Position numbers and translations under genes: made by a program. Shown here one piece after another: positions 35,277 through 45,355 of a DNA stretch of 64,000 bases. How positions within the stretch are numbered: position 1 is the stretch's first letter; each line of letters opens with the position of its first letter. Where the stretch lies: assembly GCF_010093065.1 (NCBI RefSeq), contig NZ_CP048113.1, positions 2,542,001 to 2,606,000 on the forward strand, written 5' to 3'. The stretch comes from Chitinophaga agri. GTDB lineage: Bacteria; Bacteroidota; Bacteroidia; Chitinophagales; Chitinophagaceae. Below the pieces are notes generated by a model. The model saw only the letters and a program-made list of their open reading frames with translations, was not told the origin of the DNA and did not search any database.

Positions 35277-36266
35277 TTATTTCCTCAGGCATTCTTCAAT
35301 TAATGTGCCGTAAAACTCCTGCAGGGTCATACCGGCAGCTCTTACCTGCTGAGGAACGATGCTGTTTTCCGATTGTCCCGGCATCGTGTTTACTTCCAGG
35401 AAGAACAGACGATTCTTCGCCTCTTCCCAGATGAAGTCCATTCTGACAATACCACGGCAATTCAGCTTATTATACAGTTTTTTAGCGGTTTCCTGGATCA
35501 GGGCAACCACTTCATCCGGTGCCTCCGCAGGCGTTACTTCCCTGGATATACCTGGGGTATATTTCGCTTCATAGTCAAAAAACTCTTTGCTGCTGATGAT
35601 CTCAGTAACCGGCAGAACGGTAAATTGTCCGTTGGATTTATACAGACCACAGGTGATCTCTCTACCTTTCACAAACTCTTCTATCAGGATCTGTACGTCT
35701 TCATTGAAGGCTTTTTCAATAGCTGGCGCCAGTTCTTCCGCAGTATTCACTTTAGACATACCGATGCTGCTGCCACCTTCTGCGGGCTTTACGAACACAG
35801 GCAGCGCCAGTTCCTGCAGGATGGCATTGGTATCGAAAGGTTGATCTTTGAAGATATGTACTGATTTTGAAACATTTACAACGCCCAGGGAGGCCACCAC
35901 CTTGTTACAGTAGCTTTTATTGAATGTCAGTGCAGAAGTGACCATGCCACAGCTGGTGAACGGAATGCCGAGCATTTCAAAATACCCCTGCAGACGACCG
36001 TCTTCACCTGGCGTACCATGTATACCTATGAAAACAGCATCAAAGATGATCTTGTTCCCACTGATCGTCAGGGTGAAATCGTTTTTGTCTACCGCGATCA
36101 GCTGACCATCAGGACCTGTGTAGTTCCATCCATCGTGGGTAACAGAGATCTTATACACATTATACTTGCTGCTGTCAAGGTGTTTCTCTATTACGGCTGC
36201 ACTTTTAACGGAAATTACATATTCACCGGAGTATCCACCGGCTACCAGGGCGATGTTCTTTTTCAT
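35277..36266 (-). CDS. ddl: D-alanine--D-alanine ligase
   Basis: 329 residues. Ligates two D-Ala for peptidoglycan with ATP. Family marks are VAGGYSGEYVISVKSA at the N-terminus, GTPGEDGRLQGYFEMLGIPF, LPVFVKPAEGGSSIGMSKV (ATP-grasp lysine), QILIEEFVKGREI and FLEVNTMPGQSENSIVPQ at the metal site. Length and order match. First gene of a minus-strand run with the PASTA protein and rhodanese. Confidence 0.97.
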   Translation of the reverse strand: MKKNIALVAGGYSGEYVISVKSAAVIEKHLDSSKYNVYKISVTHDGWNYTGPDGQLIAVDKNDFTLTISGNKIIFDAVFIGIHGTPGEDGRLQGYFEMLGIPFTSCGMVTSALTFNKSYCNKVVASLGVVNVSKSVHIFKDQPFDTNAILQELALPVFVKPAEGGSSIGMSKVNTAEELAPAIEKAFNEDVQILIEEFVKGREITCGLYKSNGQFTVLPVTEIISSKEFFDYEAKYTPGISREVTPAEAPDEVVALIQETAKKLYNKLNCRGIVRMDFIWEEAKNRLFFLEVNTMPGQSENSIVPQQVRAAGMTLQEFYGTLIEECLRK

Positions 36267-36337
36267 ATATAATTTAATAATAAGCGGATAAAGTTAATAG
36301 AAAAATAGTGGATGTGCATTTTTTTTAGGCTAAAAGA

Positions 36338-36375
36338 AAAGGGAAGAAAGTTTTGATCCTTTCTTCCCTTCAGGT
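36338..36375 (-). terminator. Hairpin terminator after ferredoxin
   Basis: AAGGGAAGAAAG pairs with CTTTCTTCCCTT; minus-strand reading ends in TTTTCTTTT. Stands between the ferredoxin stop and ddl. Confidence 0.82.
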
Positions 36376-36445
36376 GCCGGTATGCGTGCCGATGATTATC
36401 GATGACCAGTTACCGGGTAGTTCCTTATGCTTCCTATATATGATA

Positions 36446-36793
36446 TTACATATGTAATTTTTCCTTCTTAGCCAGCAGCTGATCTACTGTCTCCTGGTAC
36501 ATTTCGTCCGGAACGCAACAGTCAACAGGACATACTGCCGCACACTGAGGCTCTTCATGGAAGCCCTGGCATTCTGTACATTTGTTAGGTACGATGTAAT
36601 AATTGTCTACAGCAATTGGCGCGTTACGCTGGTCAGCATCCAGAGAGGAACCGTCCATCATCACGTACTGGCCCTTAATGGAAGTACCGTCAGCCATCGC
36701 CCACTCAACGCCACCCTCATAAATAGCGTTATTTGGGCATTCAGGTTCACAAGCACCGCAATTAATACATTCGTCTGTTATCTTGATTGCCAT
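36446..36793 (-). CDS. 4Fe-4S dicluster ferredoxin
   Basis: 115 residues with two 4Fe-4S sites: [12 protein letters not shown] near the start and [21 protein letters not shown] later, the second having the long insertion typical of Allochromatium-type ferredoxins. A loop of about 40 residues between them ([10 protein letters not shown] to ADQRNAP) is a Bacteroidota variant. Soluble electron carrier. Divergent from an acyl-CoA reductase, which would need reducing power, though NADPH is more usual for that family. Confidence 0.93.
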   Translation of the reverse strand: MAIKITDECINCGACEPECPNNAIYEGGVEWAMADGTSIKGQYVMMDGSSLDADQRNAPIAVDNYYIVPNKCTECQGFHEEPQCAAVCPVDCCVPDEMYQETVDQLLAKKEKLHM

Positions 36794-36804
36794 AGTATAA
36801 ACTT

Positions 36805-36833
36805 TTTGTTTAAGTAGTAAGCCATTAATTTTG
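36805..36833 (+). promoter_or_regulatory. Promoter of the acyl-CoA reductase gene
   Basis: TTTG (36,805-36,808) and TAATTTTG (36,826-36,833), 17 bases apart, match the Bacteroidota -33/-7 pair; predicted leader about 45 bases. Confidence 0.6.
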
Positions 36834-36885
36834 CAGACAAAAATAGAATATCTAGGTTTAAAAAGTTAATTATTTATACAGATTC

Positions 36886-37878
36886 ATGAGCAGTACAGAA
36901 AAAGTAGCAGCCTTAGTGCGCTTAGGTCAATACCTGTCAGGGAACGATCCTGCGTTACAGGCTGTGAAAGACCGGGCATTTCAGGCTAACGGCTGGTTCA
37001 CCCACGAGTTTATAGATTTATCTCTGCAAAATATTTGCCGTTATTATCTGGACGAAGCCCGGCTTAACAGCTGGCTGGCCGGTTATCCGTCAGGCGCTTC
37101 TACTCCCCGTTCAGTCGGGATAGTAGCAGCCGGCAATATTCCGCTGGTAGGCTTCCATGACTGGCTGTGCGGCTTCCTGAGCGGCCATCAGGTACGCCTG
37201 AAGCTGTCTTCCAAAGATACCGTGTTGATGCAGCATGTCATTGATAAGATGAGGGAATGGTATCCGGAGTATGCACAGCAGACCCTTGTACAGGATATGC
37301 TGAAGAATTGTGATGCCTATATTGCGACCGGCAGTAACAACTCCGCACGTTATTTCGAATATTACTTTGCACAGTATCCGCATATCATCCGTCGTAACCG
37401 TACGTCTGTTGCCATTCTGGACGGCACTGAAACACCGGAGGAACTGGAAGCGCTGGCAGATGATGTGATGTTGTATTTCGGTCTGGGATGCAGGAATGTG
37501 ACCAAGATATTCGTACCTGATGAATACAATTTTGAAGCACTGATCAAAGGCCTGCGTAAATACGCACACCTGGCGGACCATCACAAATACAAGAATAACT
37601 ACGATTATAACCTGGCGCTGATCCTGCTCAATGGCTCGATGTATATGGCCAATGACAATATCATCCTGCAGCAGTCGCCATCCTTCTTCTCTCCACTCAG
37701 TGTGCTGCATTATAGCCATTATGCGGATAAGAACGTATTGGCAGAAGAACTGAAAGCCAGCAATGACCTGCAATGTATCGTAGGACATGGCTTCACGCCT
37801 TTCGGCAGTGCGCAGCATCCTGATTTGTCCGATTATGCGGACGGTGTGGACACCATGCAGTTCCTGACAGGTTTATAA
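36886..37878 (+). CDS. LuxC-type acyl-CoA reductase
   Basis: 330 residues, PF05893 family. Features: SVGIVAAGNIPLVGFHDWLC as the nucleotide-binding entry, LKLSSKDTV, the CDAYIATGSNN stretch and YFGLGCRNVTKIFVP, where the Cys is in the place of the catalytic thiol. In Vibrio LuxC the enzyme reduces fatty acyl thioesters to aldehyde; in Bacteroidota a homolog is universal and its product is not established. Shorter than LuxC (about 480). Divergent from the ferredoxin gene, followed by a terminator. Confidence 0.88.
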   Translation: MSSTEKVAALVRLGQYLSGNDPALQAVKDRAFQANGWFTHEFIDLSLQNICRYYLDEARLNSWLAGYPSGASTPRSVGIVAAGNIPLVGFHDWLCGFLSGHQVRLKLSSKDTVLMQHVIDKMREWYPEYAQQTLVQDMLKNCDAYIATGSNNSARYFEYYFAQYPHIIRRNRTSVAILDGTETPEELEALADDVMLYFGLGCRNVTKIFVPDEYNFEALIKGLRKYAHLADHHKYKNNYDYNLALILLNGSMYMANDNIILQQSPSFFSPLSVLHYSHYADKNVLAEELKASNDLQCIVGHGFTPFGSAQHPDLSDYADGVDTMQFLTGL

Positions 37879-37898
37879 CCCTACTACTTTCATACCTG

Positions 37899-37933
37899 TA
37901 CGGGCAGCCTTCTCTACCGGAAAGCTGCCCGTA
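37899..37933 (+). terminator. Hairpin terminator
   Basis: TACGGGCAGC / GCTGCCCGTA with a 15-base loop, 21 bases past the reductase stop; followed by TTTATT. Confidence 0.75.
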
Positions 37934-38201
37934 TTTATTCCAGCCGTGTCCTGTGACACTATACGGGAACAGCTACTGCAAATATGACTGATCTGAGAGA
38001 TAACAGACATAATCTTGTCATGAAAAACAACAATTTGTCAGCCCCGGCGTTAAGATCATATTAACTATTCATATAAAAATGTGTTAAAGTAAACGGAGTT
38101 AAACACATTGACTGGTGCACCCCTTAAATTTGTACGACAAGGCATGTAAATTGTTATTCATTCCTTATACAAAACTTTCAAAAAATTAAACAACGAAACA
38201 T
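37934..38201. promoter_or_regulatory. Upstream region of the HtrA gene
   Basis: No gene. TAAATTTG at 38,125-38,132 matches the -7 box; a TTG at 38,108 is closer than usual for a -33. Start codon is 70 bases downstream. Confidence 0.45.
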
Positions 38202-39740
38202 ATGAAATTCGGGCAAATTGCGGCAACTGTTCTTATCAGCGCGGCAACTGCTGTTGCCAGCCTCTATGTGTACAGCAGGTACCAACCCCGGCAGACGGGC
38301 CCCTATCAAAATGGATCTCAGGATATCCCTGTTAATTATGCCAGCTACATGCCTGGCGCGAGCACTAAAAGCGCGACACCACCAACTGATTTCAGCCAGG
38401 CAGCAAAAATCGCTGTTCCAGGTGTAGTCCATATTAAGACGAAGATCAATCCGAAGCAGGTGACTAACAACCTGCAGCGGAGGAGAAGCGTATTGCAGGA
38501 CCTTTTCGGAGATGATTTCTTCGGAGATGAGTTCCAGGGAGAAGGCGGTGGCCGTAAGTATTACATCCCCGGCCAGATGGCTTCCGGTTCAGGTGTCCTG
38601 ATCTCTGATGATGGTTACATCATTACCAATAACCACGTGGTAGATGATGCAGATGAAATAGCAGTAACGCTGAATGACTACAAGACATATAAGGCGAAAG
38701 TGATTGGTACTGATCCAAACACAGACCTCGCAGTGATCAAGATCGATGCAAAGAATCTTCCTTATCTGCTGTATGGTAATTCTGATGATGTGGAGATCGG
38801 TCAGTGGGTACTGGCGGTAGGTTATCCGTTAAACCTGGAAACTACTGTTACGGCTGGTATTGTGAGTGCGAAAGCGCGCACGATCGGTATCAACAAACAG
38901 GTAAGAAAAAATGCCATCGAATCCTTCATCCAAACAGATGCCGCAGTGAACCAGGGTAATAGTGGTGGCGCATTGATCAATACAGCTGGTGAATTGATCG
39001 GTATCAACTCAGCCATCGCTTCTCCTACCGGCGCTTACGCAGGATACTCCTACGCTATTCCGGTGAACCTGGTGAAGAAGGTAGTGAATGACCTGATGAA
39101 GTATGGTAACGTACAACGTGCCTACCTGGGTATCTATTATCAGGATCCTACCAGTATTCCGGAAGAAAGATGGGAAGAGGCAGGAATCAGAAGAGATATC
39201 AATGGTGTAGCGGTAACAGGTGTGGTAGAAACTGGTTCTGCAGCAGCTGCAGGTATTAAGAAAGGAGATATCATCACTGGTATCAATGGTGTACAAACGC
39301 CTTCCATCCCACAGATGACAGAGCAGATCGCACGTTATAAACCAGGTGACAAGATCAGCATCAGCTATATCCGTGACGGCAAGGCATACACACAGTCTAC
39401 CGTACTGAAAAACGCAGATGGAACAACCGATATCGTAAAGAGCAGCGTACTGGATGCACTGGGTGCTGACCTTTACACACTCAATAAAGCGGAAGCAGCA
39501 AGAGTAGGTGTACGTGGTGGTGTATATGTAGATAACATCAGCAGCGGCATACTGAAAAAACAGACGAATATGAAGAGGAGCTTTATCATCTTGAAAGCGG
39601 GCAGTCAGCCGATAGCATCAATAGAAGACCTGAAAAAGGTACTGGATAAAGAGAAAAAAGTACAGCTGGAAGGTGTATACCCTGAACTGAATGGTGTATA
39701 CTACTACAATATCGATCTGGCTAACGGACAAGAGTTTTAG
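38202..39740 (+). CDS. degP: HtrA/DegP-family serine protease
   Basis: 512 residues. A single N-terminal membrane or signal segment (IAATVLISAATAVASLYV) exports it to the periplasm. Trypsin-like domain with the triad H145 (ITNNHVVDDA), D175 (NTDLAVIKI) and S254 (NQGNSGGALI), followed by two PDZ domains at about 300-395 and 415-500. It degrades or refolds misfolded envelope proteins. The start is the ATG before the signal. A strong terminator follows at 39,771. No rpoE-type regulator is nearby. Confidence 0.95.
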   Translation: MKFGQIAATVLISAATAVASLYVYSRYQPRQTGPYQNGSQDIPVNYASYMPGASTKSATPPTDFSQAAKIAVPGVVHIKTKINPKQVTNNLQRRRSVLQDLFGDDFFGDEFQGEGGGRKYYIPGQMASGSGVLISDDGYIITNNHVVDDADEIAVTLNDYKTYKAKVIGTDPNTDLAVIKIDAKNLPYLLYGNSDDVEIGQWVLAVGYPLNLETTVTAGIVSAKARTIGINKQVRKNAIESFIQTDAAVNQGNSGGALINTAGELIGINSAIASPTGAYAGYSYAIPVNLVKKVVNDLMKYGNVQRAYLGIYYQDPTSIPEERWEEAGIRRDINGVAVTGVVETGSAAAAGIKKGDIITGINGVQTPSIPQMTEQIARYKPGDKISISYIRDGKAYTQSTVLKNADGTTDIVKSSVLDALGADLYTLNKAEAARVGVRGGVYVDNISSGILKKQTNMKRSFIILKAGSQPIASIEDLKKVLDKEKKVQLEGVYPELNGVYYYNIDLANGQEF

Positions 39741-39770
39741 GATTTCATATAGGTTTATAGGTTAAGGATG

Positions 39771-39806
39771 GATAGTCCCGGTGAGATGCCGGGACTATCT
39801 TTTTTT
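39771..39806 (+). terminator. Hairpin terminator of degP
   Basis: GATAGTCCCGG / CCGGGACTATC, 7-base loop, then eight T. Confidence 0.95.
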
Positions 39807-39889
39807 CAGCACCCTGCGGCGCCGCTATAAATGCCAATAGACGCCATTACAGCGCCTTTATTGAGTGAGATAATAAGTCCTTATTAATT

Positions 39890-40651
39890 TTACAGGTTGA
39901 TCACACCTTTCAATTGTGCGAAAAACTCATCTTTCTTACGGGAAGAAATAGGAATGTTTTTCTGATCGCTCATTACCACGGCTGTACCCAGACCTTTGAT
40001 GATCTTTACAATGTGGTGAATATTGATAAGGAAGGATTTGTGTACGCGATAGAAACCTTTATCGGACAGCATCTCTTCATACTCTTTCAATGATTTGGAG
40101 ATGAGGTGAGACACGTTGTTGATCAGCTGTATTTTGGTGTAGCTATCGAAGGCTTCACAATAGATAATGTCTTTCAGGTCAATCACATTGTAGCCGTCAT
40201 TTACCGGAATAACTATCTTAGAGAAAGCGTTATCATTATTTTTAACGTAGTCCTTCAGGATAGACGCAAGTTCATTGAGGCGTCCTTTTTTGCTTTTCTT
40301 TACTTTTTCCAAAGCATCTTCCACCTCACTAACCTTGATAGGTTTGAGCAGATAGTCTAAGGCGGCGAATTTGATCGCCTGTAATGCATATTCCTGGAAT
40401 GCTGTAATGAAAATGACTTCGAAGTTCAGGACAGGGAACATTTCCAATAGTTGGAAACCATTATGAGGCGGCATTTCAATATCCAGAAACAAGACGTCGA
40501 TCTGGGTATTCTTAAGCATTTCCGCCGCGTCATGAATGTTCTGCGCCTCTCCCACTACCGTAACATCTTTACAGTAATTCTCCAGAATATTTCGCAAAAT
40601 ATGGATGTTGCGGACTTCGTCGTCTACGATCGCAGCTTTAATATTACTCAT
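39890..40651 (-). CDS. LytTR-family response regulator
   Basis: 253 residues. Receiver domain (1-120) with phospho-acceptor D57 in VLFLDIEMP and the acidic pair at the N-terminus (IVDDEVRN). C-terminal LytTR DNA-binding domain about 145-250 (IYCEAFDSYTKIQL, YRVHKSFLINIHHIVKI). It overlaps the kinase gene upstream by 4 bases, so they are co-translated; the kinase is its partner. Its target promoters are unknown; LytTR sites are imperfect direct repeats and were not searched. Confidence 0.95.
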   Translation of the reverse strand: MSNIKAAIVDDEVRNIHILRNILENYCKDVTVVGEAQNIHDAAEMLKNTQIDVLFLDIEMPPHNGFQLLEMFPVLNFEVIFITAFQEYALQAIKFAALDYLLKPIKVSEVEDALEKVKKSKKGRLNELASILKDYVKNNDNAFSKIVIPVNDGYNVIDLKDIIYCEAFDSYTKIQLINNVSHLISKSLKEYEEMLSDKGFYRVHKSFLINIHHIVKIIKGLGTAVVMSDQKNIPISSRKKDEFFAQLKGVINL

Positions 40652-43578
40652 AACATCTTAACAATGGGAATCAGTATTTCAACCAGGGTACCCTCCTTAT
40701 TGCCGAAACCAGACTTAAATTTATCAATTATTTCCAACTTTCCAACATTTCCATTAAAAGATTTTATAATCTGCAACCGTTCTCTAATCACGCTCAGAGC
40801 AGTGGATTCATGCTTTACCAGGCGGCCGCTTTTGATCTCATTTGCGCGGTCCCAGCCTATGCCGTCATCTTCCACGGAACAGTATAACATATCCTCCCGG
40901 AGTACAAGTTTCACCTCCAGTCTGCCGCTGCCGTTTTTAGGCGCCAGTCCATGCTTGATAGCATTTTCCACGATCGGCTGGATGATCATCGGAGGGATAT
41001 ATATCGTATAATCTTTCAGGTCATCCTGTAATACAAACTGGTAAGTGAACACATTGGCAAAGCGGATCTTCTCCAGTTCAATGTACCGGGTCAGAAAGGC
41101 GATCTCTTCCTCCAGGGAAATATGCGATTTCCGGGAATTATTCAGCATCTGCCGCATCAGGGTGGCAAAATCAGCCAGGAAGTTCAGTGCCTGCTTCTCT
41201 TCTTTTTCCATGATCAGGTGTTGCACTGAATTCAGGGAATTGAAGATAAAGTGAGGGTTCATCTGGTTGGTAAGCGCTTTGGCTTCCAGTTCGGCGATCC
41301 TCCTGTTGTATTCGGTCTTGCGCATTTCTGCCCGCTGGATCCTCCGGATCACATCCCGCAGGATGAAAGCAACCAGCGTCAGCCCCAGGAGTATCACGAT
41401 ACCCCTTGCCCACCACTGCTGGTACCAGCGCGGCAGTATCGTCACTGAGATCAGGACCGGCTGGCTCCAGTTACTTCTGTATTTTCTGGCCCTGATCTGC
41501 AGCTGATAGGTGTCTGGCTGCAAGTCAGGGAAGGGCACGATATTCGACATCGTCGAGATCCAGCCACTGGAAGTATCACTGGAAAAGTTATATTGGTACT
41601 CTACCAGGTCAGGCAGGTCATAGGCGATAGCGCCGAATTCCACTTCAAAGGATGCCTTCCGCTGATACATCAGCACAAACTTCTTACCTGGCAGGTAAGT
41701 ACTGTCGCCGTAACGTACATGGTTCAGGTAAATAGCCGGAGGAACGGTGTCCATTGGCATCTTATCGTCGTGGAAATAGCTCAGGCCATTGGAAGTAGCG
41801 ATATACAGGATACCCTGCTGGTAATATACACCACGGGTATCATCACTCATCAGTCCTTCATTCGAAGTAATATTGCGGATCAGGCTTTGTGTGTTGACGT
41901 CTATAACAGATACCCCCTTATTCGTAGAGACATACAGCCGGTCCAGGCCATCATAGTATAACTGCTGGCAGATGTCACTGACCAGTTTATCGGCGGTGCT
42001 CAGGTGTCTGATCACCGTATTATTCCGCAGTACATAAATACCATCATCACTGGTTCCGATCCAGAGATTGCCGTCAATCCATTTCAGGTCTTTCACGCTT
42101 TTATGGAGAGCGGAATCAGTGCCGGGTATGCGTAATGTACGAAGCGCATCATTGCCATAGAATAATCCGGCGTTGGTGCCTACGTAATAAGCGGAGTCGT
42201 TGATACTGGCAATAGATGTGATCAGATCATCTTCTATGCCCACACTATAGTCGTCACAGATCACCTGGTCTTTGGTGACCACCCGGATCTTTCCGTTAGG
42301 GCTAATATCTACATCTTTCAATGTCTTGATCCGTTTCAGCAGGGAAGCTTTTTGCTGCACAGTATTGAACGTGAACAATCCATTGTCAGCACCGATCAGC
42401 ATTTCATTTTGCTTGTATGGCAGTATGCTGAGGATACTGTTCCTGCCACTGGTGGTATCCAGATTGAACTGACGGATGCGGTTATTACTATCAATGGTGT
42501 TAAGCACACCCGCGTTCTGTCCAACGAGCAAGGTGCCCGTCTTCGGATCTCTGGCAATACTGAAGATGGAGTGGGAATACAGTCCGTTGGTATTGTCGAG
42601 ATAATTGAAGTAAAAGTTCTTGTAGGGGATATTGTAAACACCATCACCGAAAGTTGTGATCCAGATATTACCATCGTGGTCTCTGAGCAGGGACGTGATG
42701 TAGTGGTTCTGTAATAACCGGACCGGATTTCTGGCGCCTTTGAAAAAGTCTTTCAGAAAATAGAGCGATCTGGGTGTTCCGATCCAGAGGTTATCGTTGT
42801 CGATACAGAGGTTGCTGATCTCATCACGGATCCCCCAGTCGTTACCATTGAAAAAGCAGAGCGCTTCCTGTTTACTGTAGGTAAAGAGATTGTTATCGAT
42901 AACGATCACCGGATTTTTACGTATCCGTTGTATGACTGGGCTGGTCAGCGGAAACGGGCAGTTATAAACGATCTTTTGATCGGGATTATTGACATCTTTC
43001 AGACTGGCCATATTAAAGTATGGCTGCAGGGGTTTGAAAATGGTATCGTTACGAAGGAAGTAAAAAAGGTCAGTAGGCTTGGCGCCCAGTTTATCGTAGG
43101 TGGTCTTTCTGCCGCTGTACTGGATGATCCTGTTATCCGAATTAAGGAACCAGATAAAGCCGGCATAATCTTCAAACATGAACTGCATGTACTGGCCGCG
43201 GGTATCGACATGCAGGGAGGAATCATTCTTACCGGTATGGATGGTGTAATTCCAGAAGAAAGAGGGTAATCCGTTCAAAGTAGAGAACCAGACGCGCCCT
43301 TTTGAATCGGCGGAGAGTTTTACGACGTCATTGTCGGTAAGGCCGTCTTTTTTAGAGTAGTTGCGAAAGCGCTTGCCGTCAAATTTACTGACGCCGGTAG
43401 GCGTAGCAAACCAGATAAATCCTTCCTTGTCCTGAACGGCAGCGTAAACAGTTGCGTTGGCGAGACCATCCTTTACGTTATAATTACGGACCATGAGCCC
43501 CTGAGCGACAGCATTAGAACCTGTGCTCAGAACCATTAACATCCACCACAAGAATATATAACGGACCTTAGGCATCAA
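40648..43578 (-). CDS. Sensor histidine kinase with two-component propeller domain
   Basis: 976 residues. Signal peptide to about residue 26. A periplasmic double beta-propeller of regulator repeats follows (DKEGFIWFATPTGVSKFDG, DSKGRVWFSTLNGLPSFF, DHDGNIWITTFGDGVYNI), then a Y_Y_Y domain, one membrane helix near 725-745 (GIVILLGLTLVAFIL), then a LytS-type cytoplasmic kinase: phospho-acceptor H776 in NQMNPHFIFNSLNS and the HATPase N-box IVENAIKHGL. In Bacteroidota such sensors detect surface or glycan signals; this one has no adjacent sugar-utilisation genes. Paired with the LytTR regulator. Confidence 0.94.
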   Translation of the reverse strand: MMPKVRYIFLWWMLMVLSTGSNAVAQGLMVRNYNVKDGLANATVYAAVQDKEGFIWFATPTGVSKFDGKRFRNYSKKDGLTDNDVVKLSADSKGRVWFSTLNGLPSFFWNYTIHTGKNDSSLHVDTRGQYMQFMFEDYAGFIWFLNSDNRIIQYSGRKTTYDKLGAKPTDLFYFLRNDTIFKPLQPYFNMASLKDVNNPDQKIVYNCPFPLTSPVIQRIRKNPVIVIDNNLFTYSKQEALCFFNGNDWGIRDEISNLCIDNDNLWIGTPRSLYFLKDFFKGARNPVRLLQNHYITSLLRDHDGNIWITTFGDGVYNIPYKNFYFNYLDNTNGLYSHSIFSIARDPKTGTLLVGQNAGVLNTIDSNNRIRQFNLDTTSGRNSILSILPYKQNEMLIGADNGLFTFNTVQQKASLLKRIKTLKDVDISPNGKIRVVTKDQVICDDYSVGIEDDLITSIASINDSAYYVGTNAGLFYGNDALRTLRIPGTDSALHKSVKDLKWIDGNLWIGTSDDGIYVLRNNTVIRHLSTADKLVSDICQQLYYDGLDRLYVSTNKGVSVIDVNTQSLIRNITSNEGLMSDDTRGVYYQQGILYIATSNGLSYFHDDKMPMDTVPPAIYLNHVRYGDSTYLPGKKFVLMYQRKASFEVEFGAIAYDLPDLVEYQYNFSSDTSSGWISTMSNIVPFPDLQPDTYQLQIRARKYRSNWSQPVLISVTILPRWYQQWWARGIVILLGLTLVAFILRDVIRRIQRAEMRKTEYNRRIAELEAKALTNQMNPHFIFNSLNSVQHLIMEKEEKQALNFLADFATLMRQMLNNSRKSHISLEEEIAFLTRYIELEKIRFANVFTYQFVLQDDLKDYTIYIPPMIIQPIVENAIKHGLAPKNGSGRLEVKLVLREDMLYCSVEDDGIGWDRANEIKSGRLVKHESTALSVIRERLQIIKSFNGNVGKLEIIDKFKSGFGNKEGTLVEILIPIVKML

Positions 43579-43603
43579 GAAGGGTCGGATTTTGATTAAG
43601 AAA

Positions 43604-43634
43604 CCGGCAGTACTGCTGTAGCTGGTACTGCCGG
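43604..43634 (-). terminator. Hairpin terminator of proS
   Basis: CCGGCAGTAC / GTACTGCCGG with an 11-base loop, followed on the minus strand by TTTCTTAATC; 13 bases past the proS stop. Confidence 0.75.
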
Positions 43635-43646
43635 CGAGTCTTTTAA

Positions 43647-45122
43647 TTAATATGCGCGAGCAAAGAGAACGCGTTGAGTAGAAGGTTTACCTGTCAGGAT
43701 ACAGGTACCAGCCTCCAGTTTGTTGTTCAGCGGAATGCAACGGATCGTTGCCTTCGTCATCTCTTTGATTTTCAGTTCTGTTTCAGTTGTTCCGTCCCAG
43801 TGTGCAGAGATGAAGCCGGTTTTCTCATCCAGCAGACGCTCAAACTCTTCCATGGTGTCAGCAGGAGTGATATGTTCATCTCTGAAAGCGAGTGCTTTGC
43901 TATACAGCTGTTGCTGAATTTCTTCCAGCAGTGCTACGATACGGTCAGACAGTCCGTCGAGAGACAGGCTTTCCTTTGTTTTCATATCGCGGCGGGCTAC
44001 TTCAGCGACGTTGTTTTCCAGGTCGCGTGCACCTAATGCGATGCGAACAGGAACGCCTTTCATTTCGTATTCCGCAAATTTCCAACCTGGTCGGTTGTTA
44101 TCGGAATCATCATATTTCACACGCACACCAGCTTTTTTCAGCTGTGCCATGAGTTCAGACACCTTTGCATCTATTTTGCTCTTCTGCTCATCACCTTTAT
44201 AGATAGGTACGATCACTACCTGCAGTGGTGCGATACGCGGAGGCAGTACGAGACCATCATCATCACTGTGTGCCATTACCAGCGCACCGATCAGACGGGT
44301 AGATACCCCCCAGGATGTAGCCCATACGTAATCCAGTTTATTCTCTTTATTGGAGAATTTCACATCGAACGCTTTGGCAAAGTTTTGTCCGAGGAAGTGG
44401 GAAGTACCCGCCTGCAGGGCTTTACCATCCTGCATCAATGCCTCGATACAGTAGGTATCCAGGGCACCTGCAAAACGTTCAGCAGGAGATTTTACCCCTC
44501 TTACTACCGGCAGTGCCATATAGTTTTCAGCGAAATCAGCATATACTTCCAGCATCTGTTTTGTTTCCGCGATAGCCTCTTCAGCAGTAGCGTGCGCGGT
44601 GTGACCTTCCTGCCAGAGGAACTCTGCGGTACGCAGGAAGAGGCGGGTACGCATTTCCCAGCGTACAACGTTCGCCCACTGGTTGATCAGCAATGGCAGA
44701 TCACGGTAAGACTGGATCCAGTCTTTATAAGTATTCCAGATAATTGTTTCAGAAGTAGGACGAACGATCAGTTCTTCCTCCAGTTTTGCGCTTGGATCAA
44801 CAACCATTCCCTTACCTTCCGGGTCCTTCATCAGACGATGATGGGTTACCACGGCGCATTCAGTTGCGAAGCCATCCACGTGTTCCGCTTCTTTACTCAG
44901 GAAGCTTTTAGGGATGAATAAGGGGAAATATGCGTTCTGATGTCCTGTCTCTTTAAACTTGGCGTCCAGCACGTCTCTCATGCCTTCCCAGAGTCCGAAG
45001 CCATATGGTTTAATTACCATACAACCTCTCACTGCAGAATAATCTGCCAAACCACCTTTCAGAATCAAATCATTGTACCATTGTGAATAATCTTCAGAAC
45101 GGGCTGTGATCTCTTTACTCAT
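43647..45122 (-). CDS. proS: Proline--tRNA ligase (type 3)
   Basis: 491 residues from the ATG at 45,122; a longer frame to 45,167 adds an unlikely leader. Class II synthetase of the archaeal/eukaryotic-like ProRS group: [69 protein letters not shown] (motif 2) and [20 protein letters not shown] (motif 3), then the anticodon-binding domain and a C-terminal region ending in RVLFARAY. It lacks the bacterial editing insertion, so mischarged Ala-tRNA would need trans-editing. Alone in its transcription unit. Confidence 0.96.
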   Translation of the reverse strand: MSKEITARSEDYSQWYNDLILKGGLADYSAVRGCMVIKPYGFGLWEGMRDVLDAKFKETGHQNAYFPLFIPKSFLSKEAEHVDGFATECAVVTHHRLMKDPEGKGMVVDPSAKLEEELIVRPTSETIIWNTYKDWIQSYRDLPLLINQWANVVRWEMRTRLFLRTAEFLWQEGHTAHATAEEAIAETKQMLEVYADFAENYMALPVVRGVKSPAERFAGALDTYCIEALMQDGKALQAGTSHFLGQNFAKAFDVKFSNKENKLDYVWATSWGVSTRLIGALVMAHSDDDGLVLPPRIAPLQVVIVPIYKGDEQKSKIDAKVSELMAQLKKAGVRVKYDDSDNNRPGWKFAEYEMKGVPVRIALGARDLENNVAEVARRDMKTKESLSLDGLSDRIVALLEEIQQQLYSKALAFRDEHITPADTMEEFERLLDEKTGFISAHWDGTTETELKIKEMTKATIRCIPLNNKLEAGTCILTGKPSTQRVLFARAY

Positions 45123-45355
45123 ATTATAATTCAGATATTTATAATTCGCTCTAGCACAATATATCAATTTGGCTTAATATTTGCACTAAATATATTACCA
45201 AAAGGTAAAATGTCACAAACCTACATGAAAATCAGAAACGTGCAAACAGTTTGCTAAAATATTATGAGTGGTTAGATATTATTGTAGCATTAACCTTTCT
45301 TTGAGTTAAAATTAGTGTAAATTTACTATAGTAATCAGGCTAAAAAATTCCGACA

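Noticed and set aside
44268..44921. 217-codon plus-strand ORF
   Set aside because: Antisense to proS, whose synthetase motifs are all in the minus frame.
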